This document shows positions 35,097 to 46,101 of a stretch of 64,000 nucleotides of DNA, in pieces. How positions within the stretch are numbered: position 1 is the first letter of the stretch; each line of letters starts with the position of its first letter. The notes under the pieces are model-generated. The model did no database searches. It worked only from the letters and a program-made list of their open reading frames with translations, and was not told the origin of the DNA. Source of the DNA: Mixta tenebrionis. Its GTDB lineage: Bacteria; Pseudomonadota; Gammaproteobacteria; Enterobacterales; Enterobacteriaceae. The position numbers were made by a program, and so were the translations under genes. The stretch covers positions 416,537 to 480,536 of the forward strand of contig NZ_VHQI01000002.1 in assembly GCF_006517625.1 (NCBI RefSeq), given 5' to 3'.

Positions 35097-36572
35097 ATGA
35101 ATACTCAACAACTGGCGAAACTGCGTTCTATCGTGCCCGAGATGCGTCGCGTCCGGCACATTCACTTTGTCGGCATCGGTGGCGCCGGCATGGGCGGTAT
35201 CGCCGAAGTGTTGGCCAACGAAGGATATCAGATTAGCGGTTCCGATTTGGCGCCGAACGCGGTGACGCAGCACCTCACCGGGCTGGGCGCGACGATCTAT
35301 TTTCATCATCGCCCGGAAAACGTTAGCGATGCCAGCGTGGTAGTGGTCTCCAGCGCGATAACCCAGGATAACCCGGAAATTATCGCCGCGCGCGAAGCGC
35401 GCATTCCGGTAATCCGTCGCGCGGAGATGCTGGCGGAGCTGATGCGATTCCGCCACGGCATCGCGGTTGCGGGGACGCACGGTAAAACCACCACTACGGC
35501 GATGGTCACCAGTATTTATGCCGAGGGCGGACTCGATCCGACTTTCGTTAACGGCGGCCTGGTGAAGGCGGCCGGTACGCACGCGCGCCTCGGCAGCAGC
35601 CGTTATCTGATTGCCGAAGCGGACGAGAGCGACGCTTCGTTTTTGCATTTGCAGCCGATGGTCGCCATCGTCACCAATATCGAAGCCGACCATATGGATA
35701 CCTACCAGGGCGACTTCGAAAATCTGAAGCAGACGTTTATTAATTTTCTGCACAACCTGCCGTTTTACGGACGCGCGGTGCTGTGCGTGGACGATGCGGT
35801 GATTCGCGATCTGCTGCCGCGCGTCGGGCGTCAGATTACCACCTACGGCTTCAGCGAAGACGCTGACGTGCGTATTGAGCATTATCAGCAGCGCGGCGCG
35901 CAGGGGCATTTCACTCTGGTGCGTCAGGATAAGCCGCTGATGCGCGTTACGCTGAATGCGCCGGGACGTCACAACGCCCTGAATGCGGCGGCGGCAGTTG
36001 CGGTAGCGACGGAAGAGGGCATCGAAGATGAAGATATCCTCCGCGCGCTGGAGAGTTTCCAGGGCACCGGACGCCGTTTCGATTTTCTCGGCGAGTTCCC
36101 GCTAAATGCGGTGAACGGCGCCGCAGGCAGCGCGATGCTGGTAGACGATTACGGTCATCATCCCACCGAGGTGGACGCCACCATCAAAGCGGCGCGCGCA
36201 GGCTGGCCGGATAAAAAGCTGGTGATGATCTTCCAGCCGCATCGCTACACGCGTACGCGCGATCTCTATGATGATTTCGCCAACGTGCTGTCGCAGGTGG
36301 ACGTGCTGCTGATGCTGGATGTTTATGCCGCCGGCGAGCCGCCGATTCCCGGCGCGGACAGCCGCTCGCTCTGCCGCACCATTCGCGGGCGCGGCAAGGT
36401 TGATCCGATCCTGGTGCCGGATCATGAGGCGATTCTGGATATGCTGGCGCCGACGCTGAGCGGCAACGATTTAATTCTGGTTCAGGGCGCGGGCAACGTA
36501 GGTAAAATCGCGCGCCGACTGGCCGAGCAGAAACTGAAACCGCAGACCAATGAAGAGGAACACCATGGCTGA
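35097..36572 (+). CDS. murC: UDP-MurNAc:L-alanine ligase MurC
   Basis: First peptide-adding ligase of wall synthesis. 491 residues, as in E. coli. N-terminal UDP-binding [24 protein letters not shown] loop [22 protein letters not shown], and the C-terminal [10 protein letters not shown] motif with [10 protein letters not shown] 51-nt gap separates it from murG. Its end overlaps the ddlB start by 8 nt. Confidence 0.97.
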   Translation: MNTQQLAKLRSIVPEMRRVRHIHFVGIGGAGMGGIAEVLANEGYQISGSDLAPNAVTQHLTGLGATIYFHHRPENVSDASVVVVSSAITQDNPEIIAAREARIPVIRRAEMLAELMRFRHGIAVAGTHGKTTTTAMVTSIYAEGGLDPTFVNGGLVKAAGTHARLGSSRYLIAEADESDASFLHLQPMVAIVTNIEADHMDTYQGDFENLKQTFINFLHNLPFYGRAVLCVDDAVIRDLLPRVGRQITTYGFSEDADVRIEHYQQRGAQGHFTLVRQDKPLMRVTLNAPGRHNALNAAAAVAVATEEGIEDEDILRALESFQGTGRRFDFLGEFPLNAVNGAAGSAMLVDDYGHHPTEVDATIKAARAGWPDKKLVMIFQPHRYTRTRDLYDDFANVLSQVDVLLMLDVYAAGEPPIPGADSRSLCRTIRGRGKVDPILVPDHEAILDMLAPTLSGNDLILVQGAGNVGKIARRLAEQKLKPQTNEEEHHG

Positions 36573-37485
36573 AAAAGTAGCGGTATTGCTGGGCGGTAAC
36601 TCCGCCGAACGCGACGTCTCACTGATGTCAGGCGAAGCAGTGCTCGCGGGCCTGAAAGAAGCTGGCATTAACGCGCACGGCATCGACACGCGCGATTTTC
36701 CGGTTATGCGGTTAAAAGAAGAAGGGTTTGCCAGGGTCTTTATCGCGCTGCACGGGCGCGGCGGGGAGGACGGTACCCTGCAGGGCGTGCTCGATTTTCT
36801 CGACATCCCCTATACCGGCAGCGGCGTGATGGCCTCGGCGATTACCATGGATAAATGGCGCTCCAAGCTGCTGTGGCAGGGCATGGGGCTGCCGGTAGCG
36901 CCTTATGTGATGATCAATCGCCAGCAGATGGAAGCGGGGCTGAACGACGCGCTGGCGCAGCGTATCGCCCAGCTGGGCATGCCGCTGTTCGTTAAGCCGA
37001 GCAGCGAAGGCTCCAGCGTCGGCATTACGCGCGTTAACCAGCCCTCCGAGCTGCCGGCGGCGCTGGAAGAGGCGTTTCGCCATGACGATGACGTGCTGGT
37101 AGAGAAATTCCTCAGCGGCCCGGAGTATACCGTCGGCATCGTTGGCGAGCAGATTCTGCCTGCAATTCGCATTCAGCCAGCCAGCGACTTTTATGACTAT
37201 CAAGCAAAATACATTTCTGACGATACTCAATACTTCTGTCCAGGCGGCCTGAGCGCGGAAAAAGAGGCGGAGCTGAATGAGCTGGTGCTGAAAGCGTGGC
37301 GCGCGCTGGGCTGCAGCGGCTGGGGACGGGTAGATGTGATGATGGACGGCGACGGCAGCTTCTGCCTGCTGGAAGTGAACACCTCGCCGGGAATGACCAG
37401 CCACAGTCTGGTGCCGATGGCGGCGAAACAGGCGGGGATGACTTTCTCCCAGCTGGTGGCGCGTATTCTGGAGCTGGCCGACTAA
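36565..37485 (+). CDS. ddlB: D-alanine:D-alanine ligase DdlB
   Basis: ATP-grasp enzyme that makes the D-Ala-D-Ala used by MurF. 306 residues, matching E. coli DdlB, from the ATG preceded by AGAGGA; an ATG five codons earlier lies further inside murC and is not conserved. Motifs: [13 protein letters not shown] near the N-terminus, [23 protein letters not shown] (ATP-grasp loop), and [16 protein letters not shown] lower-GC codon stretch occurs around 37185-37240. ftsQ begins one base after the stop. Confidence 0.97.
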   Translation: MAEKVAVLLGGNSAERDVSLMSGEAVLAGLKEAGINAHGIDTRDFPVMRLKEEGFARVFIALHGRGGEDGTLQGVLDFLDIPYTGSGVMASAITMDKWRSKLLWQGMGLPVAPYVMINRQQMEAGLNDALAQRIAQLGMPLFVKPSSEGSSVGITRVNQPSELPAALEEAFRHDDDVLVEKFLSGPEYTVGIVGEQILPAIRIQPASDFYDYQAKYISDDTQYFCPGGLSAEKEAELNELVLKAWRALGCSGWGRVDVMMDGDGSFCLLEVNTSPGMTSHSLVPMAAKQAGMTFSQLVARILELAD

Positions 37486-37486
37486 G

Positions 37487-38323
37487 ATGTCGCAGGCCGC
37501 TCTGAACGTACGTCGGGAGGCGCAGGAAAAAGCGCGCACCGGACGCAGCAATGGCTCGCGCCTGGCAGGCATTCTGTTCCTGCTGCTGGTGATCGGCACC
37601 ATGCTGGCGGGCGGCGTGGTGGTGCTGAAATGGATGAATGACGCCTCGCGACTGCCGCTTTCAAGGCTGGTGGTGACGGGAAAAACCCATTACACCACCA
37701 ACGACGATATTCGCCAGGCCATTTTGTCGCTGGGCGCGCCCGGCACTTTTATGTCACAAGATGTAAATGTGCTGCAGCAGCAGATCGAACGCTTGCCGTG
37801 GATCAAACAAGTCAGCGTGCGCAAGCAGTGGCCGGACGAATTAAAGATTCATCTGGTTGAGTATGTGCCGGTAGCGCGGTGGAATGATTTACATATGGTT
37901 GATGCGGAAGGTAAATCTTTTAGCGTTCCAGCTAACCATATCGGCAAAGAAACGCTACCGTTGCTGTATGGCCCTGAAGGCAACGAGCAGGATGTGCTGG
38001 AAGGCTGGCGGCAGATGAGCGCGGTTTTGGCCGCCAGTAAGTTTCGCGTTAAAGCAGCATCCATGACCGCTCGCCACTCATGGCAGCTGGTCACCAGCGA
38101 TGATGTACGTATTGAGCTGGGCCGTAGCGATAACATGAGGCGACTTAAGCGATTTATCGAACTCTGGCCGATGATACAGCAGCAGGCCGCCGCAGATAAT
38201 AAGCGCGTCAGTTATGTCGATTTGCGCTATGACTCCGGCGCTGCCGTTGGCTGGGCTCCGGCATTTATTGAGCCACAGGACAGTAATCAGCAACAGAATC
38301 AGGCACAGGCTAAACAACAATGA
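37487..38323 (+). CDS. ftsQ: Cell division protein FtsQ
   Basis: Bitopic divisome protein that recruits FtsL and FtsB. 278 residues (E. coli 276). Cytoplasmic tail, a single membrane span (about residues 26-47), POTRA domain beginning [16 protein letters not shown], and the conserved [30 protein letters not shown] block, then a beta domain ending [16 protein letters not shown]. The second half is less GC-rich than its neighbours; in E. coli ftsQ contains promoters for ftsA and ftsZ. Ends in a glutamine-rich tail and overlaps ftsA by 4 nt. Confidence 0.96.
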   Translation: MSQAALNVRREAQEKARTGRSNGSRLAGILFLLLVIGTMLAGGVVVLKWMNDASRLPLSRLVVTGKTHYTTNDDIRQAILSLGAPGTFMSQDVNVLQQQIERLPWIKQVSVRKQWPDELKIHLVEYVPVARWNDLHMVDAEGKSFSVPANHIGKETLPLLYGPEGNEQDVLEGWRQMSAVLAASKFRVKAASMTARHSWQLVTSDDVRIELGRSDNMRRLKRFIELWPMIQQQAAADNKRVSYVDLRYDSGAAVGWAPAFIEPQDSNQQQNQAQAKQQ

Positions 38324-39576
38324 TCAAGGCGACGGACAGAAAACTGGTAGTAGGACTTGAGATTGGCACCGCCAAGGTCGCCGCTTTAGTAGGGGAAATT
38401 CTGCCCGATGGCATGGTCAACATTATTGGGGTGGGCAGCTGCCCGTCCCGCGGCATGGATAAAGGCGGCGTAAACGATCTGGAGTCGGTGGTGAAGTGCG
38501 TGCAGCGCGCCATCGACCAGGCGGAACTGATGGCGGACTGCCAGATTTCGTCAGTTTATCTGGCGTTATCCGGCAAACATATCAGCTGTCAGAACGAAAT
38601 CGGGATGGTTCCGATTTCTGAAGAGGAAGTCACTCAGGAAGATGTCGAGAACGTAGTACACACCGCGAAATCGGTGCGCGTGCGCGATGAACATCGCATT
38701 CTGCATGTGATTCCGCAGGAGTACGCCATCGACTATCAGGAAGGGATTAAAAACCCGGTCGGACTGTCGGGCGTGCGTATGCAGGCGAAGGTGCATTTGA
38801 TCACCTGCCACAACGATATGGCGAAAAACATTGTTAAAGCCGTTGAACGTTGTGGTCTGAAAGTTGACCAACTCATTTTCGCCGGTCTGGCATCCAGCTT
38901 TGCGGTGCTGACGGAAGATGAGCGCGAACTGGGCGTGTGCGTAGTCGATATCGGCGGCGGCACGATGGATATTGCGGTCTATACCGGCGGCGCGCTGCGT
39001 CACACCAAGGTTATCCCCTATGCAGGGAACGTGGTGACCAGCGATATCGCTTATGCCTTCGGCACGCCGCCGACCGACGCGGAAGCCATCAAGGTTCGCC
39101 ACGGCTGCGCGCTGGGTTCGATCGTCGGCAAAGATGAGAACGTTGAGGTGCCCAGCGTTGGCGGACGTCCGCCGCGCAGCCTACAGCGTCAGACTTTAGC
39201 CGAGGTGATTGAGCCGCGTTATACCGAGCTGCTCAACCTGGTGAATGATGAAATTCTGCAGCTGCAGGAACAGCTGCGTCAGCAGGGCGTGAAGCATCAT
39301 CTGGCGGCAGGCATCGTCCTGACCGGCGGCGCGGCGCAAATTGAAGGTTTGGCGGCCTGCGCGCAGCGGGTTTTTCATACCCAGGTGCGCATTGGGCAGC
39401 CTTTAAATATCACTGGGCTAACGGATTATGCGCAGGAGCCTTACTACTCAACGGCGGTAGGCCTTCTGCACTATGGAAAAGAGTCCCACCTGAATGGTGA
39501 GGCGGATGTCGAAAAACGCGTTTCAGTCGGCAACTGGTTTAAACGTATCAACAGCTGGCTGAAAAAAGAGTTTTAA
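38320..39576 (+). CDS. ftsA: Cell division actin-like protein FtsA
   Basis: Actin-family ATPase that tethers FtsZ to the membrane and recruits later division proteins. 418 residues (E. coli 420). Phosphate-1 loop [13 protein letters not shown], phosphate-2 [17 protein letters not shown], adenosine motif [12 protein letters not shown], and the C-terminal amphipathic membrane helix [20 protein letters not shown] overlap with ftsQ; 72 nt before ftsZ. Confidence 0.98.
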   Translation: MIKATDRKLVVGLEIGTAKVAALVGEILPDGMVNIIGVGSCPSRGMDKGGVNDLESVVKCVQRAIDQAELMADCQISSVYLALSGKHISCQNEIGMVPISEEEVTQEDVENVVHTAKSVRVRDEHRILHVIPQEYAIDYQEGIKNPVGLSGVRMQAKVHLITCHNDMAKNIVKAVERCGLKVDQLIFAGLASSFAVLTEDERELGVCVVDIGGGTMDIAVYTGGALRHTKVIPYAGNVVTSDIAYAFGTPPTDAEAIKVRHGCALGSIVGKDENVEVPSVGGRPPRSLQRQTLAEVIEPRYTELLNLVNDEILQLQEQLRQQGVKHHLAAGIVLTGGAAQIEGLAACAQRVFHTQVRIGQPLNITGLTDYAQEPYYSTAVGLLHYGKESHLNGEADVEKRVSVGNWFKRINSWLKKEF

Positions 39577-39648
39577 TTTTTCTAAAAGGGGATCATGCTA
39601 GCTCTATTTTATGATCTCCAGGCGACAGGCACATAACGGAGAGAAATT

Positions 39649-40809
39649 ATGTTTGAACCAATGGAATTAACCAACGACGCGGTGATTAAAGTCATCGGCG
39701 TCGGCGGGGGCGGCGGTAACGCCGTAGAGCATATGGTCCGCGAGCGCATCGAAGGCGTTGAGTTCTTCGCGGTGAATACGGACGCACAGGCATTGCGCAA
39801 GACTGCAGTCGGCCAGACCATCCAAATCGGCACCAACATTACTAAAGGTCTGGGTGCAGGCGCGAATCCTGAAGTGGGTCGTACTTCTGCTGAAGAAGAT
39901 CGCGAAGCGCTGCGTTCCGCATTAGACGGCGCGGACATGGTATTTATCGCTGCCGGCATGGGCGGCGGCACCGGCACCGGCGCTGCGCCGGTCGTGGCGG
40001 AAGTGGCGAAAGACTTAGGCATCCTGACCGTTGCCGTGGTGACCAAGCCGTTTAACTTCGAAGGCAAAAAGCGCATGGCGTTTGCCGAGCAGGGCATCGC
40101 CGAACTTTCCAAGCATGTCGATTCATTGATCACCATTCCGAACGACAAGCTGCTGAAAGTGCTGGGCCGCGGCATCTCGCTGCTGGACGCCTTTGGTGCG
40201 GCCAATGACGTGCTGAAAGGCGCGGTACAGGGCATCGCCGAGCTGATTACCCGTCCGGGCCTGATGAACGTCGACTTTGCTGACGTACGTACCGTAATGT
40301 CCGAAATGGGCTACGCCATGATGGGCTCCGGCGTCGCCTGCGGCGAAGATCGTGCGGAAGAAGCGGCTGAAATGGCGATTTCCAGCCCGCTGCTGGAAGA
40401 TATCGATCTCTCCGGCGCGCGCGGCGTGCTGGTCAACATCACCGCTGGCTTCGACCTGCGTCTGGATGAGTTCGAAACCGTGGGCAACACCATTCGCGCT
40501 TTCGCTTCCGACAACGCCACCGTGGTGATCGGTACTTCTCTCGATCCGGAAATGAACGACGAACTGCGCGTGACCGTGGTAGCGACCGGCATCGGCATGG
40601 ATAAACGTCCGGAAATCACCCTGGTGACCAATAAACAGGCGGCCAGCCAGCCGGTTATGGATCATCGTTACCAGCAGCACGGCATGTCGCCGCTGCCGCA
40701 GGAGCCGCAGAAACCTGCAGCGAAAGTGGTTAACGATCAGAGTTCGCAGTCTGGCAAAGAGCCCGATTACCTGGATATTCCTGCTTTTCTGCGCAAGCAG
40801 GCGGATTAG
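39649..40809 (+). CDS. ftsZ: Cell division tubulin-like GTPase FtsZ
   Basis: Forms the Z ring that organises septation. 386 residues (E. coli 383). The GTP-binding tubulin signature GGGTGTG is at 105-111, the N-terminal glycine loop [13 protein letters not shown] precedes it, and the T7 synergy loop [15 protein letters not shown] follows. A variable linker leads to the C-terminal peptide [14 protein letters not shown], which binds FtsA, ZipA and other partners including ZapD (encoded here at 46102). AGAGA ribosome site upstream. Confidence 0.99.
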   Translation: MFEPMELTNDAVIKVIGVGGGGGNAVEHMVRERIEGVEFFAVNTDAQALRKTAVGQTIQIGTNITKGLGAGANPEVGRTSAEEDREALRSALDGADMVFIAAGMGGGTGTGAAPVVAEVAKDLGILTVAVVTKPFNFEGKKRMAFAEQGIAELSKHVDSLITIPNDKLLKVLGRGISLLDAFGAANDVLKGAVQGIAELITRPGLMNVDFADVRTVMSEMGYAMMGSGVACGEDRAEEAAEMAISSPLLEDIDLSGARGVLVNITAGFDLRLDEFETVGNTIRAFASDNATVVIGTSLDPEMNDELRVTVVATGIGMDKRPEITLVTNKQAASQPVMDHRYQQHGMSPLPQEPQKPAAKVVNDQSSQSGKEPDYLDIPAFLRKQAD

Positions 40810-40823
40810 GAATAAGCCGAGAA

Positions 40824-40881
40824 TTGGGATTCTCCGCTCTTTGTGCTAAAATCTTCGCCCGTCAGTAATATAGACTGACGG
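40824..40881 (+). promoter_or_regulatory. lpxC promoter and 5' leader hairpin
   Basis: TTGGGA (40824-40829), 17-bp spacer and TAAAAT (40847-40852) form a good sigma-70 promoter between ftsZ and lpxC. The predicted transcript begins near a perfect 7-bp hairpin CCGTCAG/CTGACGG (40859-40881, 9-nt loop), which could protect the 5' end. The -35 falls within a small GAGAAT/ATTCTC inverted repeat. Confidence 0.65.
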
Positions 40882-40908
40882 TCGGATGATATTTTGCGAG
40901 ATAATACG

Positions 40909-41826
40909 ATGATCAAACAACGGACACTAAAACGTATTGTTCAGGCGACTGGCGTCGGTTTGCATACCGGCAAAAAAGTCTCCCTGACGTTACGCCCTGC
41001 GCCGGCTAATACCGGGGTCATCTATCGTCGCACTGACTTGAATCCACCGGTTGATTTTCCGGCTGATGCAAAATATGTGCGCGACACCATGCTGAGTACC
41101 TGCCTGGTGAATGATGAAGGCGTACGTATTTCCACCGTAGAACACCTGAACGCAGCGCTGGCGGGTCTGGGCATCGACAACATCATTGTCGAAGTTGACG
41201 CGCCGGAAGTGCCGATTATGGACGGCAGCGCCGCGCCTTTCGTCTACCTGCTGGTTGACGCGGGCGTCGAAGAGCTGAACACGCCGAAGAAATTCGTGCG
41301 CGTTAAGCAGGCGGTGCGCGTTGAAGATGGCGACAAATGGGCTGAGATCAAACCCTACAACGGTTTCTCGCTCGATTTCACCATCGATTTCCAGCATCCG
41401 GCGATCGATTCCAGCTCGCAGCGTTACCAGCTGAATTTCTCTACGGAAGCGTTCATGCGTCAAATCAGCCGTGCCAGAACCTTCGGCTTTATGCGTGAAA
41501 TCGAGTATCTGCAGTCGAAAGGCCTGTGCCTGGGCGGTAGTTTAGATTGCGCGATCGGGTTAGATGATTTCCGCGTGCTGAACGAAGAAGGTTTACGCTT
41601 CGAAGATGAATTTGTTCGTCACAAAATGCTGGATGCGATTGGCGACCTGTTTATGTGCGGCCACAATATTGTCGGCGCGTTTTCCGCCTACAAATCTGGT
41701 CATGCGCTGAACAACAAGCTGTTGCAGGCGGTACTGGCGAAGCAGGAAGCCTGGGAATGGGCGACCTTTGAGGACGAAGCTGAACTGCCGGTGGCATTCA
41801 GGGCAACAAATCTGGTTCTGGCGTAA
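40909..41826 (+). CDS. lpxC: UDP-3-O-acyl-GlcNAc deacetylase LpxC
   Basis: Zinc-dependent deacetylase, the committed step of lipid A synthesis. 305 residues, identical in length to E. coli. Zinc ligands are in STVEHLNA (about H79) and HKMLDAIGD (about H238 and D242). Conserved [12 protein letters not shown] and [13 protein letters not shown] segments. The ATG chosen gives [15 protein letters not shown]; an ATG five codons upstream is not conserved. The C-terminal tail [13 protein letters not shown] resembles the FtsH degradation region of E. coli (which ends LAFKAPSAVLA). Confidence 0.98.
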   Translation: MIKQRTLKRIVQATGVGLHTGKKVSLTLRPAPANTGVIYRRTDLNPPVDFPADAKYVRDTMLSTCLVNDEGVRISTVEHLNAALAGLGIDNIIVEVDAPEVPIMDGSAAPFVYLLVDAGVEELNTPKKFVRVKQAVRVEDGDKWAEIKPYNGFSLDFTIDFQHPAIDSSSQRYQLNFSTEAFMRQISRARTFGFMREIEYLQSKGLCLGGSLDCAIGLDDFRVLNEEGLRFEDEFVRHKMLDAIGDLFMCGHNIVGAFSAYKSGHALNNKLLQAVLAKQEAWEWATFEDEAELPVAFRATNLVLA

Positions 41827-41841
41827 CGGCCTTAACCGCGT

Positions 41842-41897
41842 AAAACGACTGGTAGCGCTGGTTCACTCTCTCCGACCGGCAAAGCCAGTCGTTTTTG
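41842..41897 (+). terminator. Terminator after lpxC
   Basis: AAAACGACTGG and CCAGTCGTTTT form an 11-bp stem enclosing about 32 nt, followed by a T-run. It probably ends the dcw/lpxC transcripts. Confidence 0.75.
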
Positions 41898-42076
41898 TAT
41901 CTGCGCCCGGCGTACATTATTTGCGCCGCTATGGACAGAATACCGCTCTTTTCTTCTCCTCCCGCGACGATCTGATGTTTAAAGCGCGCAATGATGGTAA
42001 GATTTGCCCTCGTTAAAGACGGCAACAGGCGTTTTACGTCAGAGGGAACGGAGCCGTTAATTATTCATTGAAGATG

Positions 42077-42094
42077 GACAGGGGCTACCCTGTC
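42077..42094 (+). promoter_or_regulatory. Hairpin upstream of the secM start
   Basis: GACAGGG-GCTA-CCCTGTC, a perfect 7-bp stem with a tetraloop, ends 14 nt before the secM GTG. It may affect secM ribosome loading. No T-run, so it is not a terminator. Confidence 0.5.
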
Positions 42095-42108
42095 AGACGG
42101 AAAACGTT

Positions 42109-42618
42109 GTGATCGCTATTTTTCATCGTTGGCGACAATTAGGCAGGCGTTATCTTTGGCCGCATCTCTTATTTGGCATGGTGGCGGCAAGCCTTGGCCT
42201 GCCTGTAGCCCATGCGCAGAGCGCGGAACAAAATAATCGCCCGCAGGCCACGGCGAAAAAATCGATCACCGGCAGCGGCGCGCGGTTTGATAACCTTGCG
42301 TTATTGCAGGCCAACGCCCGTCGCGCCAGTTTTACCGTCGATTACTGGCATCAGCATGCCATCCGCACCGTTATCCGCCATCTCTCTTTTGCGCTGACGC
42401 CGCAGCATCTGCCCGATGTGAAAGAGGCGCTGCCGCTGGCCGTGCAGAAACTGGCGCTGCTGGATACGCTTAACGCCCTGCTTACCCGTGAGCCGCGACA
42501 GCCGGTTATCATTCGCCATACGCAGCAGCCCGCAGCTTCCGTTACGCCGGATTATCATGTCGGCATCTGGCTGGCCCAGGTGCAGGGGATCCGCGCGGGT
42601 CCGTACATTCTTAGCTAA
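42109..42618 (+). CDS. secM: SecM translational arrest peptide
   Basis: Secretion monitor: its nascent chain stalls the ribosome when export is slow, opening the secA start site. 169 residues (E. coli 170), GTG start as in E. coli. N-terminal signal sequence (hydrophobic about residues 19-31, ending PVAHA). The arrest motif near the C-terminus reads YHVGIWLAQVQGIRAGP: W154, GIRAG 160-164 and P165 are kept, while the E. coli F150 and I156 positions are Tyr and Leu. The central block SVDYWHQHAIRTVIRHLSFA is conserved apart from its first residues. secA follows 77 nt downstream, with a small hairpin ACCGC/GCGGT (42658-42674) between. Confidence 0.96.
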   Translation: MIAIFHRWRQLGRRYLWPHLLFGMVAASLGLPVAHAQSAEQNNRPQATAKKSITGSGARFDNLALLQANARRASFTVDYWHQHAIRTVIRHLSFALTPQHLPDVKEALPLAVQKLALLDTLNALLTREPRQPVIIRHTQQPAASVTPDYHVGIWLAQVQGIRAGPYILS

Positions 42619-42695
42619 ACCAGCCCTTATTAAAAACCATATCACTATAAAAAACGAACCGCAGAGAGAGCGGTGAAGATGAGAATGTATTCACT

Positions 42696-45401
42696 ATGCT
42701 AATTAATTTATTAACCAAAGTTTTTGGTAGCCGTAATGACCGTACGCTGCGTCGTATGCGTAAGGTGGTAGACGTCATCAATAAGATGGAGCCCGATTTT
42801 GAAAAGCTCAGCGATGACGAGCTGAAGGCGAAAACCCAGGAGTTTCGCGCCCGCCTGGAAAAAGGCGAAGCGCTGGACAGCCTGATCCCGGAAGCTTTTG
42901 CTACGGTACGTGAGGCCAGCCGCCGCGTATTCGGCATGCGCCACTTCGATGTACAGCTGCTCGGCGGGATGGTACTGAACGATCGCTGTATCGCCGAGAT
43001 GCGTACCGGTGAAGGTAAAACGTTGACCGCGACGCTGCCGGCCTACCTGAATGCCCTGAGCGGCAAAGGCGTACACGTAGTGACCGTCAACGACTATCTG
43101 GCGCAGCGCGATGCGGAAAACAACCGTCCGCTGTTTGAGTTCCTCGGCCTTTCCGTAGGGATTAACCTGCCGGGTATGCCGGCGCCCGCCAAGCGCGAAG
43201 CCTATGCCGCCGATATCACCTACGGCACCAACAACGAGTATGGCTTCGACTACCTGCGCGATAACATGGCCTTCAGCCCGGAAGAGCGCGTACAGCGCAA
43301 GCTGCACTATGCGCTGGTGGATGAGGTTGACTCCATCCTGATCGATGAAGCGCGCACGCCGCTGATTATCTCCGGCCCGGCCGAAGACAGCTCTGAGCTC
43401 TATATCAAAGTTAACAAAATCATCCCGCATCTGATTCGCCAGGAGAAAGAGGATTCCGATACTTTCCAGGGCGAAGGCCACTTCTCGGTAGATGAAAAAG
43501 CACGTCAGGTGCATCTCACCGAGCGCGGCCTGGTGGCCATCGAAGAGCTGCTGGTGCAGGAAGGCATTATGGCGGAGGGCGAATCGCTCTACTCGCCGAA
43601 CAATATCATGCTGATGCATCACGTTACCGCCGCGCTGCGCGCGCATGCGCTGTTTACCCGCGACGTTGACTACATCGTAAAAGATGGCGAAGTGATCATC
43701 GTCGATGAGCATACCGGCCGCACCATGCAGGGACGTCGCTGGTCAGACGGCCTGCATCAGGCGGTGGAAGCGAAAGAAGGCGTTGAGATCCAGAACGAAA
43801 ACCAGACGCTGGCCTCCATTACCTTCCAGAACTACTTCCGTCTGTATGAGAAGCTGGCCGGTATGACCGGTACGGCGGATACCGAAGCCTTTGAGTTCAG
43901 CTCGATCTACAAGCTGGATACCATCGTGGTGCCGACTAACCGCCCAATGGTGCGTAAGGATCTGCCCGATCTGGTCTATATGACCGAGAAAGAGAAGATC
44001 GATGCGATCATCGAAGACATTCGCGAGCGTACGGCGAACGGTCAGCCGATTCTGGTCGGTACTATCTCGATTGAAAAATCGGAGGTGGTTTCTAACGAAC
44101 TGACGCGCGCCGGCATCAAGCACAACGTGCTGAACGCAAAATTCCACGCGCGTGAGGCGGATATCGTTGCGCAGGCGGGCCAGCCGGGCGCGGTAACCAT
44201 CGCCACCAACATGGCGGGCCGCGGTACCGATATCATGCTGGGCGGCAGCTGGCAGGCTGAAGTCGCCGCGCTGGAAAACCCGACCGAAGAGCAGATCGCG
44301 GCAATCAAAGAAGCCTGGAAAGTGCGTCACGATGCGGTGCTGGCCTCTGGCGGTCTGCACATTATCGGCACCGAGCGTCACGAATCGCGCCGTATCGATA
44401 ATCAGCTGCGTGGACGTTCCGGACGTCAGGGCGATCCGGGTTCTTCCCGTTTTTACCTGTCAATGGAAGATGCGCTGATGCGTATTTTCGCTTCCGATCG
44501 CGTATCGAATATGATGCGTAAGCTGGGTATGAAGCCGGGCGAAGCGATTGAGCACCCGTGGGTGACCAAAGCGATCGCCAACGCCCAGCGCAAGGTGGAA
44601 AGCCGTAACTTCGATATTCGTAAGCAGCTGCTGGAATATGACGACGTGGCTAACGACCAGCGTCGCGCTATCTACTCGCAGCGTAATGAACTGCTGGACG
44701 TTGCTGACGTTAGCGAAACCATAAACAGCATCCGCGAAGATGTGTTTAAAACTACCATCGACAGTTATATTCCGCCGCAGTCGCTGGAAGAGATGTGGGA
44801 TGTTGCCGGGCTGGAAGAGCGCCTGAAAAACGATTTCGATCTCGACCTGCCGATTACGCAATGGCTGGATAAAGAGCCGGAGCTGCATGAGGAAACGCTG
44901 CGCGAGCGCATCCTTACCCAGGCGATGGAAGTCTACCAGCGTAAAGAGGAAGTGGTCGGCGCTGAGATGATGCGCAACTTTGAAAAAGGCGTGATGCTGC
45001 AAACGCTGGATTCGCTATGGAAAGAGCACCTGGCGGCGATGGACTATCTGCGTCAGGGGATCCATCTGCGCGGCTATGCGCAGAAAGATCCGAAGCAGGA
45101 ATACAAGCGTGAATCCTTTGCGATGTTTGCGGCGATGCTGGAATCACTGAAATATGAGGTGATCAGTACGCTGAGCAAAGTACAGGTGCGTATGCCGGAA
45201 GAGGTTGAGGCGATGGAAGCGCAGCGTCGTGAAGAGGCGGAACGCCTGGCGCGACAGCAGCAGCTGAGCCACGTTGATGATGAAACGCAGGCTGCCGTTG
45301 CGCTGGCAGCGGAAACCGGCGAGCGCAAAGTGGGACGTAACGATCCTTGCCCCTGCGGTTCAGGTAAAAAATATAAACAGTGCCACGGGCGCCTGGCCTG
45401 A
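42696..45401 (+). CDS. secA: Preprotein translocase ATPase SecA
   Basis: Motor of the Sec export pathway, moving preproteins through SecYEG. 901 residues, the E. coli length. Walker A MRTGEGKT (102-109), DEVD box (about 209-212), nucleotide-binding domain 2 with [14 protein letters not shown], helicase motif [17 protein letters not shown], the helical scaffold and wing, and the C-terminal zinc/SecB-binding tail [14 protein letters not shown]. Translation is expected to be induced by SecM arrest. A strong terminator follows the stop. Confidence 0.99.
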   Translation: MLINLLTKVFGSRNDRTLRRMRKVVDVINKMEPDFEKLSDDELKAKTQEFRARLEKGEALDSLIPEAFATVREASRRVFGMRHFDVQLLGGMVLNDRCIAEMRTGEGKTLTATLPAYLNALSGKGVHVVTVNDYLAQRDAENNRPLFEFLGLSVGINLPGMPAPAKREAYAADITYGTNNEYGFDYLRDNMAFSPEERVQRKLHYALVDEVDSILIDEARTPLIISGPAEDSSELYIKVNKIIPHLIRQEKEDSDTFQGEGHFSVDEKARQVHLTERGLVAIEELLVQEGIMAEGESLYSPNNIMLMHHVTAALRAHALFTRDVDYIVKDGEVIIVDEHTGRTMQGRRWSDGLHQAVEAKEGVEIQNENQTLASITFQNYFRLYEKLAGMTGTADTEAFEFSSIYKLDTIVVPTNRPMVRKDLPDLVYMTEKEKIDAIIEDIRERTANGQPILVGTISIEKSEVVSNELTRAGIKHNVLNAKFHAREADIVAQAGQPGAVTIATNMAGRGTDIMLGGSWQAEVAALENPTEEQIAAIKEAWKVRHDAVLASGGLHIIGTERHESRRIDNQLRGRSGRQGDPGSSRFYLSMEDALMRIFASDRVSNMMRKLGMKPGEAIEHPWVTKAIANAQRKVESRNFDIRKQLLEYDDVANDQRRAIYSQRNELLDVADVSETINSIREDVFKTTIDSYIPPQSLEEMWDVAGLEERLKNDFDLDLPITQWLDKEPELHEETLRERILTQAMEVYQRKEEVVGAEMMRNFEKGVMLQTLDSLWKEHLAAMDYLRQGIHLRGYAQKDPKQEYKRESFAMFAAMLESLKYEVISTLSKVQVRMPEEVEAMEAQRREEAERLARQQQLSHVDDETQAAVALAAETGERKVGRNDPCPCGSGKKYKQCHGRLA

Positions 45402-45419
45402 TTACGCTAAGCTAAAACC

Positions 45420-45447
45420 AAAAAGGGAGCCGCGTGCTCCCTTTTTA
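45420..45447 (+). terminator. secA terminator
   Basis: Perfect 11-bp stem AAAAAGGGAGC/GCTCCCTTTTT with a 5-nt loop and T-rich tail, 19 nt after secA. It lies before mutT, so mutT depends on readthrough or its own promoter. Confidence 0.9.
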
Positions 45448-45473
45448 TTAATTCCGTTATCAAGGATGCGAAA

Positions 45474-45872
45474 ATGAAACATCTTCAGGTGGCTGTTGGC
45501 ATTATCCGCAACGCGCAGCAGGAAATTTTCCTGACGCGCCGTCCGGCCGACTCGCATATGGCGAATATGTGGGAGTTTCCCGGCGGGAAAATTGAGCCGG
45601 GCGAGACGCCGGAACAGGCGCTGAAGCGTGAGCTGCTGGAGGAGACCGGGATTGTGGTGCTGGCGGCCACCGCTTTCGCTCATGCCGATCACGCTTACCA
45701 GGATGTGCGCGTTACGCTGCACTTTTTCCTTGTCGAGCAATGGCAGGGGGAACCCTGGGGGCGGGAAGGCCAGCCGCAGCGTTGGGTGCCCCAGCGCGAA
45801 CTGATTGCCGACGAGTTTCCGCCGGCGAATCACCAGCTGGTTGCGCGCCTGCTGGCCGAAGCGCGTTCGTAA
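45474..45872 (+). CDS. mutT: 8-oxo-dGTP diphosphatase MutT
   Basis: Nudix hydrolase that removes 8-oxo-dGTP from the nucleotide pool, preventing A:T to C:G transversions. 132 residues (E. coli 129). The Nudix box GGKIEPGETPEQALKRELLE followed by ETGI has the full GX5EX7REUXEEXGU pattern. Starts KHLQVAVGIIRN. It converges with yacG across 13 nt. Confidence 0.96.
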   Translation: MKHLQVAVGIIRNAQQEIFLTRRPADSHMANMWEFPGGKIEPGETPEQALKRELLEETGIVVLAATAFAHADHAYQDVRVTLHFFLVEQWQGEPWGREGQPQRWVPQRELIADEFPPANHQLVARLLAEARS

Positions 45873-45885
45873 GCGGCGCGGATAA

Positions 45886-46092
45886 TCAGTGTTGAGGCGG
45901 CTCCTCTTCGCTCCAGCCATCGCTGTCTGATAAATCATTGCTGCTGGGGATGCGTTTCTCCTCGGCGGCCCATTCACCCAAATCGATAAGCTGGCAGCGC
46001 TTGCTGCAGAACGGGCGAAACGGGCTTTGCTCTCCCCAGACCACCGCTTTGCCGCAGGTAGGGCAGGCGACTTTAGTCACATCATTACTCAT
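45886..46092 (-). CDS. yacG: DNA gyrase inhibitor YacG
   Basis: Small zinc-finger protein that binds GyrB and blocks gyrase DNA binding. 68 residues (E. coli 65). Four zinc cysteines are in CPTCG (about 10-13) and [15 protein letters not shown] (about 29-33). The acidic C-terminal tail is typical. Last gene of coaE-zapD-yacG on the minus strand, 9 nt after zapD. Confidence 0.95.
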   Translation of the reverse strand: MSNDVTKVACPTCGKAVVWGEQSPFRPFCSKRCQLIDLGEWAAEEKRIPSSNDLSDSDGWSEEEPPQH

Positions 46093-46101
46093 GGCATACC
46101 T

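Noticed and set aside
42109-42618. Truncated or unrelated small exported protein instead of SecM
   Set aside because: The GIRAGP arrest motif, signal sequence, GTG start and position before secA identify SecM.
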